A DNA stretch of 64,000 nt from Clostridium bovifaecis (GCA_009738435.1 CP046522.1:3565249-3629248), one strand, 5' to 3'; numbered from the stretch's first letter, positions 1 to 9,220 are shown. Notes: a model not told the origin generated them from the sequence alone. Translations and numbers: made by a program.

Positions 1-226
1 GCCTAATTTTATCTCCCCCATAGGGGTATAAAGCTTTTGATACCTCTACTCCTATATCCTCCTTAGATATCCCCTGTATTCTAGTAGTGTTAGCTGTATT
101 TAGATGTATCCTATTACTTTGAGGTCTTGATCCATTAGGCAGAATCGCCTTTTTTGCAATTGATAATGGACCTAATAATATTAAACCGCAAAGTATAATA
201 GCTAATATTGCAGATAGCCTTTTCAT
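1..226 (-). CDS. Secreted protein, N-terminal part (possible cell-wall-binding repeat protein), partial
   Basis: The open frame starts at ATG 226 behind a good ribosome site (GGGAGGTG) and runs off the window edge, so only about 75 residues are seen. Residues 4-24 form a hydrophobic signal peptide or membrane anchor. After a linker there is TTRIQGISKEDIGVEVSKAL, which resembles the start of a cell-wall-binding repeat (RI-G-x-DR-x-T-x-x-x-A pattern of CWB2 modules). That assignment is weak because the rest of the protein is missing. It is divergent from the cotJ operon. Confidence 0.5.
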   Translation of the reverse strand, partial: MKRLSAILAIILCGLILLGPLSIAKKAILPNGSRPQSNRIHLNTANTTRIQGISKEDIGVEVSKALYPYGGDKIR

Positions 227-399
227 GTCGCACCTCCCAGAACTATTATAATGATTGTCTTATATAACCAATTAACTATTCATATTTAATATGCTCATTT
301 CAATGCTTTTAATGTATCAAATTTCTACTAGTTATCTTACACACATTTTCCAATAAGTAATATACTAATAATGTAAGTAGACTTAAAGAGGTGAATAAC

Positions 400-606
400 G
401 TGTATCAAAACTTTATGCCATGTCCAGACCCAATGTATATGCCTTTCTCTAGAATGCCTATGCCTATGCCTCCAGGTGGTGAATTAATGTTAGTACGTGC
501 ATATGTACCTGACCAACCTTATATAGGATTATTGCCATTAGGTGAAGCAATGGCTAAGGGTACTATTTTCCCTAACCTTGTGGTACCTTTCCCACATGAA
601 AGATAA
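400..606 (+). CDS. cotJA: Spore coat protein CotJA
   Basis: Short Met/Pro-rich protein (68 residues) that fits the CotJA family, a component of the inner spore coat made in the mother cell. It is the first gene of a three-gene cotJA-cotJB-cotJC operon, the usual arrangement. I place the start at GTG 400: AAAGAGGTG (385-393) sits six bases upstream, while the in-frame GTG at 391 lies inside that ribosome site. A TATACTAA stretch near 361-369 could be a sporulation-type -10, but no convincing -35 is visible. Confidence 0.85.
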   Translation: MYQNFMPCPDPMYMPFSRMPMPMPPGGELMLVRAYVPDQPYIGLLPLGEAMAKGTIFPNLVVPFPHER

Positions 607-624
607 TTAATAGGAGGACTTAAT

Positions 625-900
625 ATGGATGGAAAGTTTAAAGATAACCTTTCTCGTGTAGAAATGTTAAGAAAAATTCAGCAGCTCGAATTTGCTATCG
701 TAGATCTGAATTTATATTTAGATAATCACCCAACAAATAAAAAAGCCATAGACGATTTCAATAGATTTACTGAAGAGTTCATGAAATTAACTCATGAGTA
801 TGATATGAAGTATAGAATGTTTGCAAACTTTGGACATTCTAAAGCAGATCCTTCATGGTCATGGGTAGATGAACCTTGGCCTTGGGAAAAAGGAGAATAA
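625..900 (+). CDS. cotJB: Spore coat protein CotJB
   Basis: 91-residue acidic protein with helical N-terminal two thirds and an aromatic C-terminus (PSWSWVDEPWPWEKGE), typical of CotJB. It is encoded between cotJA and cotJC with an 18-base gap and its own ribosome site (AGGAGG). CotJB is needed with CotJA for placing CotJC in the coat in Bacillus; here the role is inferred from family and operon order. Confidence 0.88.
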   Translation: MDGKFKDNLSRVEMLRKIQQLEFAIVDLNLYLDNHPTNKKAIDDFNRFTEEFMKLTHEYDMKYRMFANFGHSKADPSWSWVDEPWPWEKGE

Positions 901-921
901 CTTAGAAAGGAGAATATATAC

Positions 922-1494
922 ATGTGGGTTTATGAAAAAAAATTAGAACACCCTGTTAAAGTAACGAGTAAAGATCTTAGAATGGCCAAAATTTTGGTAA
1001 CTCAATATGGTGGACCTGACGGAGAATTAGCTGCTGCACTACGATATCTAAATCAGCGTTATACAATGCCAACAGGTAAAACTAAAGGATTACTTAATGA
1101 TATTGGAACTGAGGAACTAGCTCACGTAGAGATGATTGCTTCAATGATTTATCAGTTGATGAAAGATGCAACTATTGAAGAAATAAAAGCTGCCGGACTA
1201 GATGCTCACTATGCTCAACATGATAGAGCATTATTCCCTACAGATGCTAATGGCGTGCCTTTTACTTCCGCTTATTTCCAAGCACTTGGAGATCCTATAA
1301 CAGATTTGCATGAAGACATGGCTGCAGAGCAAAAGGCTAAAGCAACCTACGAGCATCTTATCGCCCTAACTGATGATCCTGGTCTTAAAGACGCCCTTAA
1401 ATTCTTATGGGCAAGAGAAATTGTTCACTATCAGCGTTTTGGCGAAGCTTTGCAAGATGTTTATGAAATGTCAGGAAAGAAAAGATACTATTAA
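922..1494 (+). CDS. cotJC: CotJC, manganese-catalase-like spore coat protein
   Basis: 190-residue protein of the manganese catalase fold (four-helix ferritin-like bundle). Carboxylate/His metal-ligand clusters are visible: TEELAHVEM (about residues 63-71), DMAAEQKAKATYEHL (about 132-146) and AREIVHYQRFGEAL (about 163-176), matching ExxH-type di-manganese sites. The family removes hydrogen peroxide, and in the coat it may protect spores. It is the last gene of the cotJ operon and is followed by a GC-rich hairpin. Confidence 0.9.
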   Translation: MWVYEKKLEHPVKVTSKDLRMAKILVTQYGGPDGELAAALRYLNQRYTMPTGKTKGLLNDIGTEELAHVEMIASMIYQLMKDATIEEIKAAGLDAHYAQHDRALFPTDANGVPFTSAYFQALGDPITDLHEDMAAEQKAKATYEHLIALTDDPGLKDALKFLWAREIVHYQRFGEALQDVYEMSGKKRYY

Positions 1495-1503
1495 TTATAC
1501 TTT

Positions 1504-1534
1504 GCCCCCCTGGAATAAGCATTCCTAGGGGGCC
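1504..1534. terminator. GC-rich hairpin between convergent cotJC and hypE
   Basis: GCCCCC...GGAAT-aagc-ATTCC...GGGGGC forms a strong hairpin with one internal bulge/mismatch. It lies between two convergent genes, so it may end transcription from both sides, but neither side has a clear T run. Confidence 0.5.
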
Positions 1535-1540
1535 TACTGG

Positions 1541-2533
1541 TTAGCAAATTCGTGGAATCATTTGAATATCTAGGCTCCTTAGCACCCTCTTTCCACCGAA
1601 ACTATTTTCTATGTAAACAAAGTCTCTCTCCCTAGTAAATTTTCCTATTACACTAGCTTCTTTGCAATTACACGTTTCTTTTAATCCTCTTTCTATTTCT
1701 TCTGCTGCATCTTCTTTTACAACAATCAACATTCTACCTTCACTAGCTAAGTATAACGGGTCGAGCCCTAGCATTTCATTTATAGACTTGACCTCATTTC
1801 TTATTGGGATCTTTTCTTCAAATAGATGTATTCCAATATTGCTGATGCTAAAAATTTCATTTAAAGCTTCCCCTATTCCTCCTCTTGTTGGATCTCTCAT
1901 AAGTTTAATGCTATCTTTATATATATCTAAATAGCTTAACAAATAATTTAAGGGTGCACAGTCGCTTTTAATATCCCCTTGAACTTTAAAGTTATATCTT
2001 TCGATACCTATGGCAGTACCATGCTCAGCTACAGTGCCAGTTATTATTATTTTATCTCCTTCTTCAATCTTCTTAGCAGTGTATCCATTTATAATGCCAA
2101 TTCCAGAAGTATTTATAAAAATGCTGTCTACTTTTCCCCTTTCTACTACTTTCGTATCTCCAGTTACTATTTTTACTCCAGCCTCTTCACAGGTTTTCCC
2201 CATGGATAATGCAATTTTCTCAAGCATCTCAATTTTAAATCCTTCTTCTATAATAAACCCAACACTTAAATATAAAGGAGTAGCTCCACATACAGTAAGA
2301 TCGTTAATAGTACCGCAAACTGCTAATTTCCCTATATCTCCACCTTTAAAAAAAAGAGGATTCACTACAAAGGAATCAGTAGTAAATGCTATCTTCCCTT
2401 TATTTAGCTCTAATATCGCAGAATCTAATCCTTGAAGCAATATACTATTCCCAAAATTCTTATAAAATATATTTCTTATGAGGTCACAGGTATACTTTCC
2501 TCCCTCTCCATGTATTAACTCTATATTTTCCAT
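1541..2533 (-). CDS. hypE: Hydrogenase maturation protein HypE
   Basis: 330 residues of the PurM/AIR-synthase-like ATP-binding family. HypE dehydrates the carbamoyl group that HypF places on its C-terminal cysteine to give the thiocyanate used for the CN ligands of the [NiFe] centre. The protein ends in PRIC, with the required terminal Cys. N-terminal IHGEGGK and the central DPTRGGIGEALNEI motif are typical. Ribosome site AGGAGG precedes ATG 2533. It is the last gene of the hydrogenase operon, 50 bases after hypD. Confidence 0.96.
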   Translation of the reverse strand: MENIELIHGEGGKYTCDLIRNIFYKNFGNSILLQGLDSAILELNKGKIAFTTDSFVVNPLFFKGGDIGKLAVCGTINDLTVCGATPLYLSVGFIIEEGFKIEMLEKIALSMGKTCEEAGVKIVTGDTKVVERGKVDSIFINTSGIGIINGYTAKKIEEGDKIIITGTVAEHGTAIGIERYNFKVQGDIKSDCAPLNYLLSYLDIYKDSIKLMRDPTRGGIGEALNEIFSISNIGIHLFEEKIPIRNEVKSINEMLGLDPLYLASEGRMLIVVKEDAAEEIERGLKETCNCKEASVIGKFTRERDFVYIENSFGGKRVLRSLDIQMIPRIC

Positions 2534-2583
2534 AGATACATTCCTCCTATATAACCAAAAAGTAAATGCTAAGAAGCAGACAG

Positions 2584-3699
2584 TTATCTATATCGATAAA
2601 AAGCTGCACAAGCTCCTTCTGTAGATACCATGCATGGACCGCAAGGAGATACAGGAGTACAGATGCTGCCAAATAACCTGCATTGATCTGGGGATAAATT
2701 CCCGAGAAGAATATCGTTACAGCTGCATTTAGTGACTTTATCTCCCCACTCAGTCATTTCCAGCGAAAAGTATTTCTGCAGCTTAAACCTATTTACTGCA
2801 TCAAATTCATGATACCTACCTCTTATCCCTAACCCAGAAGCTTTAATTAATCCTATTCCTCTCCATAAGGCATCTTCTTCTTTAAAAACCTCTTCTATAA
2901 GCCCTCTAGCTTTTTTATTTCCCTCGTCGCTGGAGCACCTTTTGTATAGATTTTCAAAGCCCTTTTGCTCTCTATTCATTAAACCTTCCCTAATATCTTT
3001 GATTAAAAAATATATACTAGCTATTATATCTGTATCGTCAAATCCACATACTACAGAAGGAATCTTATACTTATCATATATAAACCTAAAACCTTCTGAT
3101 CCTTTAATTACAGCTACATTTCCTGGGCAAATAATGCCATGAATATTTCTCTCTCTAGAAGATAAAATCCATTTCAAGATTGGGGGCATTACCTTTACGG
3201 AACTTAGAAAGCATACATTATGAAGCTTTAAATCATAAGCTTGTTTTATCACTGCTGCTATTATTGGAGCTGTAGTTTCGAAGCCTACACCTAAAAATAC
3301 AAAGGTTTTATCCTTATTTTCTATTGCAATATTTATAACATCATATACAGAATATATTATTCTAATATCCATCCCTCTTGATTTTTCCTTTAACAAAGTA
3401 CCCTCTTGTCCACTTACCCTCATCAAATCCCCAAAGGTTAATATTACGATACCCTCTCTGCTCAGTTCTATAGCTGCATCTATATAGCTTTCATTTGTAA
3501 CACACACAGGGCAGCCTGGTCCTGATATAAGATTTATTTTATTAGATAATATGTTTTTAATTCCGAACTTTGCTATAGCATTAGTATGAGTTCCGCAAAC
3601 CTCCATAATATTTACCTCTTTTATCGGTAAATCTTCGCTTATATCATTAATTCTGTTTATCACCGTATTTAACTTAATATTATTTATCATAGTAATCAT
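2584..3699 (-). CDS. hypD: Hydrogenase maturation protein HypD
   Basis: 371-residue Fe-S protein that, with HypC, carries the Fe(CN)2CO unit during [NiFe] centre assembly. Visible motifs are MEVCGTHT (about residue 32), GPGCPVCV (about 60), the GVGFETTAP motif (about 137) and the C-terminal cysteine cluster CSC...C...C for the [4Fe-4S] centre. The start is either ATG 3699 or the in-frame ATG 3690; both overlap the end of hypC, which points to coupled translation. Confidence 0.96.
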   Translation of the reverse strand: MITMINNIKLNTVINRINDISEDLPIKEVNIMEVCGTHTNAIAKFGIKNILSNKINLISGPGCPVCVTNESYIDAAIELSREGIVILTFGDLMRVSGQEGTLLKEKSRGMDIRIIYSVYDVINIAIENKDKTFVFLGVGFETTAPIIAAVIKQAYDLKLHNVCFLSSVKVMPPILKWILSSRERNIHGIICPGNVAVIKGSEGFRFIYDKYKIPSVVCGFDDTDIIASIYFLIKDIREGLMNREQKGFENLYKRCSSDEGNKKARGLIEEVFKEEDALWRGIGLIKASGLGIRGRYHEFDAVNRFKLQKYFSLEMTEWGDKVTKCSCNDILLGNLSPDQCRLFGSICTPVSPCGPCMVSTEGACAAFYRYR

Positions 3700-3913
3700 C
3701 TTCTTCTAGCATTTTTTTAAAGGTTTTATTTAAGTAATCGAAATACTCATTATTAATCTTCTCTATAGCAAAACCCGCATGAATGAGTACATGATCTCCT
3801 ATCTTAAGCTCACTCACTAGTTCAATGTTAATCTGTGTTTCGATTCCATTAACATTAACTCTTGCAAAAGGCAACTCTAAACTTTTTATCTCTCCACAAA
3901 TTGCAAGACACAC
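3680..3913 (-). CDS. hypC: Hydrogenase maturation chaperone HypC
   Basis: Small chaperone (77 residues from this start) that binds HypD and the large-subunit precursor through its N-terminal Cys2. I choose GTG 3913 because it gives M-C-L-A, the family's essential start, two bases after the hypF stop; the upstream in-frame GTG 3922 would bury the cysteine. The usual MCLA-[IV]-P is here MCLAICG, with Cys replacing Pro at position 6. The middle (LKIGDHVLIHAGFAIEKI) is the conserved OB-fold part. Confidence 0.9.
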   Translation of the reverse strand: MCLAICGEIKSLELPFARVNVNGIETQINIELVSELKIGDHVLIHAGFAIEKINNEYFDYLNKTFKKMLEEDDYYDK

Positions 3914-3915
3914 AC

Positions 3916-6195
3916 TCAACACCCGCCTTTTAAAACTTCATCACACACTCCAATTTGTCCAAAAGAAATTCCGCTATCGTTAATTGGTATACTTCTATTA
4001 AAAAATACCTTAAACTCATTTTTCTTTAAACCTTCAACTATGTTCACTAATAAATATTCATTTTCAAAAACTCCTCCACTTAGGATAACTTTATTTAATT
4101 TGTATATATTTCTTAGTCTACAAACCATATCAACCGTTATACTGACTATAGTGTTATGAAACTTTGAACTTATTTCTGATACTGATACTTGTTTTTCAAT
4201 ATCTTCTAGAATTCCTTTAAATATATTTGAATAATCTACTTTCAAAATCGAACTCTCCTCTATAAGATACTCGTAAGACTCATGTATAGATGTATCCGCT
4301 ACATTTTCAAGCTCTATGGCACCTTGTCCATCATAGCTTATGTTCTCTCTTACACCTAAAATTGAAGCCGCTGCATCAAATAACCTTCCTACACTTGATG
4401 TCTTAAAACAATTTATGTTTTTCTCTAAAGCTTTATTTATGTTATATACCTCTTTTTCATCAACAAACTGTTTAATTACATCTATTCCCTTTTCCCTTAG
4501 TCTTTTATCATTTAAAGAATATATATAACTAAGTCCTATCTTCCATATGTCCTCTTGTGCGGAGTCTCCTCCCTGTATAACTGCATACTTGTACTTTCCA
4601 ACTCGTTTAAAATTCTTTCTACTGCCTATGAAGAATTCTCCCCCCCATATATTATTATCTAATCCGAGTCCTGTTCCATCATATATAACCCCTATTGCCT
4701 CATCATATAAGTTATTTTCTAGCATACAGCTCACCATATGCGCATGATGGTGCTGCACTTCTATTTGTACCTTTTTCTGAGATATTCCATACACACTTGG
4801 CATGTATCCTTTGTGAATATCATAAGCTACAGCCTCAGGTGTATACTCGAATATGCTGCTTAAATTTCTAATAGCCCTTTTATACTCTTCATAAGAATCT
4901 AGTTCTTTTAAATCTCCTAAATACTGACTTATGTAGGCAATACCATGGTGCGAAAAACTAAAGGTGCTTTTCATTTCTGAACCACAAGCCAATATCTTCT
5001 TACCTATATTTCTATTCAAAGCAAATGGTGCGTATCCTCTTCCCAGCCTACTCACCATTTCCATCCTGTCTACCACCTTAACTACAGAATCATCAATAGG
5101 CGTATTTATTTCTCTATCATTTATTAAAAAATAATCTACTATATCCTTTAATCTCATTAAAGCCTCTTCATTTTTATATTCTATAGGTCGTCCACTAAGA
5201 TTTCCACTAGTCATTACTAAAGCCTTAAGTTCATGACTAAATAATAAGTGATGAAGCGGAGTATATGGCAGCATTATCCCCAGTTTTTTTACTCCTGTCG
5301 CTATAAATTCTGTAAGTAAGTTATTATCTCTCTTTTTTAGCAACAGGATAGGTCTTCTATTGGAGGTTAAAACTTCCTCCTCCTTCTCGTCTATAAAACA
5401 AAGTCCCTTTGCAATTTCTATACTACTCACCATTACAGCTAAAGGCTTGTGAGGTCTTCTCTTTCTTATTCTTATTTCCTCTACAGATTTTTCATTAAAG
5501 GCATCACAAACAATGTGAAATCCACCAATTCCTTTAATGGCTAAAATTTTTCCTGTCTTTAATAACTCTATGCACCTATTTATCTCATCTTCACAATTTA
5601 TCTTTTTACCTTTGTTATCAAGAAGAATAAGTTTAGGGCCACATTCTGTGCAGCAGTTTGGTTGGGCATGAAACCTTCTCGATTCTGGACTTTTGTATTC
5701 CTTATCACAATCATTGCACATTTTAAAGTTTCTCATGGTAGTACTTGCTCTGTCATAGGGTAAGCCTTTTATTATAGAATATCTAGGTCCACAATCAGTA
5801 CAATTAGTAAATGGATATCTGTATCTTTTAGAGTTTTTATTGAATATATCTTCTATGCATTTATCGCAAATTGCTATATCTGGAAGTAAAAACTTGAATT
5901 TTGATGCAGCTGCTATGCTTTTTTCTATTTTAAAATCCTTATAACCCTTAGGTTCTTCCTCTTTTACTTCTACTTTTTGTATCCTCCCAAGCTTAGGAGG
6001 ATGCTCCACAACTTTTCTTAAAAACTCCCTTACCCTTACTTCCTCTCCTTCCATATCAATAGCAACAGATGAGTCAAAATTATTGACCCATCCCTTAATG
6101 TTTAGTTCTTTTGCAATTTTATAGATATAAGGTCTATAGCCTATACCTTGAACAAGGCCATATATTTGAACAGAATATCTTTTAATGCTGCTCAT
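3916..6195 (-). CDS. hypF: Carbamoyltransferase HypF
   Basis: 759 residues, normal length. Domains in order: acylphosphatase (GLVQGIGYRPYIYK, residues 13-26), two zinc fingers (CDKCIEDIF...CTDCGPRYS and CNDCDKEY...CTECGP, about 110-185), a YrdC/Sua5-like carbamoyl-adenylate domain (about 200-390), and a Kae1-like C-terminal domain with the metal site HHHAHMVS (about 483). HypF makes the carbamoyl group from carbamoyl phosphate and passes it to HypE for CN ligand synthesis. It sits between the hypA-like gene and hypC in one operon. Confidence 0.96.
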   Translation of the reverse strand: MSSIKRYSVQIYGLVQGIGYRPYIYKIAKELNIKGWVNNFDSSVAIDMEGEEVRVREFLRKVVEHPPKLGRIQKVEVKEEEPKGYKDFKIEKSIAAASKFKFLLPDIAICDKCIEDIFNKNSKRYRYPFTNCTDCGPRYSIIKGLPYDRASTTMRNFKMCNDCDKEYKSPESRRFHAQPNCCTECGPKLILLDNKGKKINCEDEINRCIELLKTGKILAIKGIGGFHIVCDAFNEKSVEEIRIRKRRPHKPLAVMVSSIEIAKGLCFIDEKEEEVLTSNRRPILLLKKRDNNLLTEFIATGVKKLGIMLPYTPLHHLLFSHELKALVMTSGNLSGRPIEYKNEEALMRLKDIVDYFLINDREINTPIDDSVVKVVDRMEMVSRLGRGYAPFALNRNIGKKILACGSEMKSTFSFSHHGIAYISQYLGDLKELDSYEEYKRAIRNLSSIFEYTPEAVAYDIHKGYMPSVYGISQKKVQIEVQHHHAHMVSCMLENNLYDEAIGVIYDGTGLGLDNNIWGGEFFIGSRKNFKRVGKYKYAVIQGGDSAQEDIWKIGLSYIYSLNDKRLREKGIDVIKQFVDEKEVYNINKALEKNINCFKTSSVGRLFDAAASILGVRENISYDGQGAIELENVADTSIHESYEYLIEESSILKVDYSNIFKGILEDIEKQVSVSEISSKFHNTIVSITVDMVCRLRNIYKLNKVILSGGVFENEYLLVNIVEGLKKNEFKVFFNRSIPINDSGISFGQIGVCDEVLKGGC

Positions 6196-6202
6196 CTGAT
6201 CT

Positions 6203-6454
6203 TTATTTTTCCCCCTCTATCCTTTTTATCTCAGCCATTTCATCCGGAATATCCTCGAATATAACTTTAGTTTTGGTATCCTTATCTACTAATTCGCTGT
6301 TTAAATCTATTAAATGTTCTAGAAGGTTTTTTTCATTTATATGACTATTTCTATTAACTGAAAGTTCAATATTAGTTATTCTTCTTATGCCATTACTTTT
6401 GCAGATATTGTTTAGACTTGAAGATATATTTTGCATTAGAAGTGAATCATGCAT
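6203..6454 (-). CDS. HypA-like protein lacking the zinc domain
   Basis: 83 residues. It begins MHDSLLMQ, keeping the Met-His nickel-binding start of HypA, followed by G-I-R-R-I-T as in HypA. Normal HypA has about 115 residues with two CxxC pairs binding zinc. Here FEDIPDEM passes directly to EIKRIEGEK and the only cysteine is in the N-terminal half, so the zinc module is absent. Start ATG 6454 has GGGGG upstream and follows the protease stop directly. Function in nickel delivery is inferred from position and the N-terminus. Confidence 0.7.
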   Translation of the reverse strand: MHDSLLMQNISSSLNNICKSNGIRRITNIELSVNRNSHINEKNLLEHLIDLNSELVDKDTKTKVIFEDIPDEMAEIKRIEGEK

Positions 6455-6457
6455 TCA

Positions 6458-6907
6458 CTATTCCCCCTTTGAAGTTATAAAATCATAAACCCTTTGTTTT
6501 ATCTCGTTAAAATTATTCTTAAGTATCTCGCTTATTTCTACTCCAAAACCCACATTTGATACTTCTATACCTACTATATATCCTGAAACTTTTTTTACAC
6601 TACAATTACTTAAAAGCTTTATAAGACTTAATTGATGCTGTGAATATCCCTTATCGTAATCTTCCTTGCAGCTCTCTAATTCCAATATAGTTAAAGTTCC
6701 AGGTTCTAACCCATAAAGCGTCGCATCTATTATAAATAAAACATCTCCATCCTCTATGCAGCTTAGACAGTATTCTATATCTGTTTCTCCTACTATAACT
6801 TCTACTCCTAGTTTTTCTAAAACTTCTTTTAATTCTTCAGCAATTAAGTTTCCTATGGCGTCATCACTCATTATTCTGTTCCCAATTCCGATAACCTTGC
6901 TCTTCAT
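6458..6907 (-). CDS. Hydrogenase maturation endopeptidase (M52 family)
   Basis: 149-residue protease of the HyaD/HybD/HycI family, which cuts the C-terminal tail off the large subunit after nickel insertion. The N-terminal GIGNRIMSDDAIG motif carries the nickel-sensing Asp. The second acidic ligand is in the VIVGETDIEYCLSCIEDGD and IIDATLYG region. The gene directly follows the large subunit gene with a two-base gap, and the large subunit has a 14-residue tail beyond DPCxxCxxH for this enzyme to remove. Confidence 0.93.
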   Translation of the reverse strand: MKSKVIGIGNRIMSDDAIGNLIAEELKEVLEKLGVEVIVGETDIEYCLSCIEDGDVLFIIDATLYGLEPGTLTILELESCKEDYDKGYSQHQLSLIKLLSNCSVKKVSGYIVGIEVSNVGFGVEISEILKNNFNEIKQRVYDFITSKGE

Positions 6908-6909
6908 AT

Positions 6910-8316
6910 TTACACAACCCTTACATTAAGAATCGATAAGTTATTGCTTAATACATGAGTAGCACAGGATACGCATGGATCAAAAGATCTTACTATTCTT
7001 CCTATTTCTACTGGAGCCTTATTGTCTTCAACATAAGTTCCTATTAGAGCTTTTTCTAAAGTTCCGTATACTCCATTAAGATCTTTGCTAGAAAGATTCC
7101 AAGTGCTTGGGGTGATTATAGTATAGTTTTTTATAACCCCATCCTCTACATTAATCCAATGTCCTAAGGCACCTCTGGTTGTATCACTTAATCCACGCCC
7201 TTTAGCATTTGAAGCTAAGTTATACTTTTTCTCAGTAAGAGGTATATTCTCTAGCTCATTTAGAAGCTCAATCATAATTTCTGCTATTCTTTTAGCCTCT
7301 AAAGCTCTAGCAATTAATCTATTCATAGTAGAAATACCTTCTCTATATTCTCCATTTATATATAATCTAGCTAAAGGCCCTACCTCCATTGCATATCCTT
7401 CATACCTAGGCGCCTTTACCCAGCTATAACCATCCTCCTTAGGATATTGTGCTTCCCAATTGTCATCTAAAGGCTCTAAGTTTTGCGTATTCCCTTTATA
7501 CCAAGATGAATATATATTTTCACTTATTTTTGACGGATCCAAACTCCTTTTTTCTCCATTTATTATTACTTCTGGATTTACATAGGTTTTCCCGAGATTA
7601 TAGTTCTCATATAATCCATAACTCATCAAATTTCCATACCCTATGCCATTTAAAAAATAATCCTTGTAATAATCTGCAATAGTGTATACATCTTGTATCA
7701 TCTTATTAGCAATAAAACCCCTAATTTCATTAACATATGATTTTAACTCTTCAATCTTTTGACCTGTAATCTGTGCCGTTACCCCTCCTGGAACTATGCC
7801 ATGGTTATGAGGTGCCTTTCCTCCAAGGACTGCTATAAGTTTATGCGCTAACCTACTATATTCAATAGAAGTATAATAGTCTTCTCTAAGTATTTTACCT
7901 TTTTCTTCTGGGATTCTAAAATCTCTATGATTTATAGTGTACATAGGACTTCCATCAAAGCCACTCACATAATCAGGGAGCACATATTGATAAAAATGTC
8001 TAAGATGATTTTGAAGAAATTCTCCACCATGAATTATACCTTGTAACTTAGCCTCATTTGCATTTACTCTGATCCCATAAACATTCTCTAGTGCTCTCGT
8101 AGATACTATAGAATGAGCTGTAGAGCATATTCCACATATTCTTTCTGTAAAATAAACTGCATCTAATGGCGGTCTTCCTCTTAGCATCTTCTCAAAGCCT
8201 CTAAAGAGTACTCCAGAACTTTTAGCATCTACTATTTTGTTTTTTTCTATATAGGCTGTTATTTCTAGGAACCCACTTATCCTAGTTACAGGGTTAATTA
8301 CAACTTTTTCTGGCAT
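6910..8316 (-). CDS. [NiFe] hydrogenase large subunit
   Basis: 468 residues from ATG 8316, chosen because AAGAAGGTGA lies just upstream; ATG 8340 overlaps the small subunit and has no such site. The [NiFe] ligands are in RICGICSTAH (C61, C64) and DPCVSCATH (C448, C451). Fourteen residues follow the final His and should be removed by the adjacent protease. The first motif differs from the RICGVCTxxH usual in periplasmic group 1 enzymes. With no Tat signal on the partner subunit, the enzyme should be cytoplasmic. It oxidises or produces H2; direction cannot be read from sequence. Confidence 0.95.
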   Translation of the reverse strand: MPEKVVINPVTRISGFLEITAYIEKNKIVDAKSSGVLFRGFEKMLRGRPPLDAVYFTERICGICSTAHSIVSTRALENVYGIRVNANEAKLQGIIHGGEFLQNHLRHFYQYVLPDYVSGFDGSPMYTINHRDFRIPEEKGKILREDYYTSIEYSRLAHKLIAVLGGKAPHNHGIVPGGVTAQITGQKIEELKSYVNEIRGFIANKMIQDVYTIADYYKDYFLNGIGYGNLMSYGLYENYNLGKTYVNPEVIINGEKRSLDPSKISENIYSSWYKGNTQNLEPLDDNWEAQYPKEDGYSWVKAPRYEGYAMEVGPLARLYINGEYREGISTMNRLIARALEAKRIAEIMIELLNELENIPLTEKKYNLASNAKGRGLSDTTRGALGHWINVEDGVIKNYTIITPSTWNLSSKDLNGVYGTLEKALIGTYVEDNKAPVEIGRIVRSFDPCVSCATHVLSNNLSILNVRVV

Positions 8317-8329
8317 AGCTTCACCTTCT

Positions 8330-9205
8330 TTATAATACATTTATAAAAGGTTCCATAGCATCTGGAAATCCTTTTTGTGCACATCCTATACATGGAGTAT
8401 TGTCCCCTATCGGCCAATTTTTGTTTATATTCCACCTTCTTGTAGGACAGTCAGTTCTAGTTACAGGCCCTCTACATCCTAGCTTAAACATGCATTCTTT
8501 ATCTCCTAGAGAATCTGCAAATATTCTATTATCAAAGAAGGAACGTCTTGTACAGTAATCATGTATGGTTACTCCATAAAATATTAGAGGTCTGTTATCC
8601 TTATCTAATTCTATATCTTCAAATAGTATTAAATCTGCAACGGTACCCATTATCCAATCTGGGTGACATGGACACCCAGGTACATTTATTACTTTTCTTT
8701 TTAAATACTCACTAACGCTGATACTCTCACTAGGGTTTGGTCTTGCAGCAGAAGGTCCTCCATAGCTGGCGCAGGTTCCTACAGCAAGTACGTGTTTTGC
8801 TTTCTCTCCCGCTAGCTTTATTGCTTCTGCTCCTGTTACTTGATTTCCATTATGCCTTGCAACTATATTGTAAACTCCCCCATCCTTTAAAGATACCGCC
8901 CCTTCCACAACTAAAATGAATTCTGTGTTTAAAGTATCTAAAAATCGCTGATAAGCTGCCTCTCCTTGTTCAGCCATTAAACTATTGTCGTATCTTATAT
9001 CAACCATTTCTTTAAAAAAATAATTTACATCTGGTGCATCTCCATCTAATAAGGATATTATATTCCCAGAACATCCACATGCCTCAAGCCATATTAAATT
9101 TGGCTTTATTCTATTGCCTCTTTTTATTTCACTTACAGCAGTATCTATTAAAGCTTTAGCAGTTATGCCTTTAGAACTTATTATTGGGCATCCATTTTTG
9201 GACAA
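8330..9205 (-). CDS. [NiFe] hydrogenase small (Fe-S) subunit
   Basis: 291 residues, TTG start at 9205 behind GGGGAGG. There is no twin-arginine signal and no C-terminal membrane helix, so the enzyme is predicted to be soluble in the cytoplasm. The proximal-cluster region reads LEACGCSGN (C43, C45), not the usual CxxCSES spacing; CSGN resembles group 2 (HupS-like) subunits. Other cluster residues are in GTCASYGG, PGCPCHP, HDYCTRRSFFDN, FKLGCRGPVTRTDCP and NTPCIGCAQKGFPD. It is cotranscribed with a cytochrome b5-like protein upstream and overlaps the large-subunit leader. Confidence 0.94.
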   Translation of the reverse strand: MSKNGCPIISSKGITAKALIDTAVSEIKRGNRIKPNLIWLEACGCSGNIISLLDGDAPDVNYFFKEMVDIRYDNSLMAEQGEAAYQRFLDTLNTEFILVVEGAVSLKDGGVYNIVARHNGNQVTGAEAIKLAGEKAKHVLAVGTCASYGGPSAARPNPSESISVSEYLKRKVINVPGCPCHPDWIMGTVADLILFEDIELDKDNRPLIFYGVTIHDYCTRRSFFDNRIFADSLGDKECMFKLGCRGPVTRTDCPTRRWNINKNWPIGDNTPCIGCAQKGFPDAMEPFINVL

Positions 9206-9220
9206 TGTACTTACCTCCCC

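Noticed and set aside
1662..2435. Plus-strand open frames opposite hypE
   Set aside because: They mirror hypE coding sequence, lack ribosome sites and have no protein-like motifs.
8330..9205. Tat signal on the hydrogenase small subunit
   Set aside because: No RRxFxK motif and no hydrophobic stretch in the first 40 residues.
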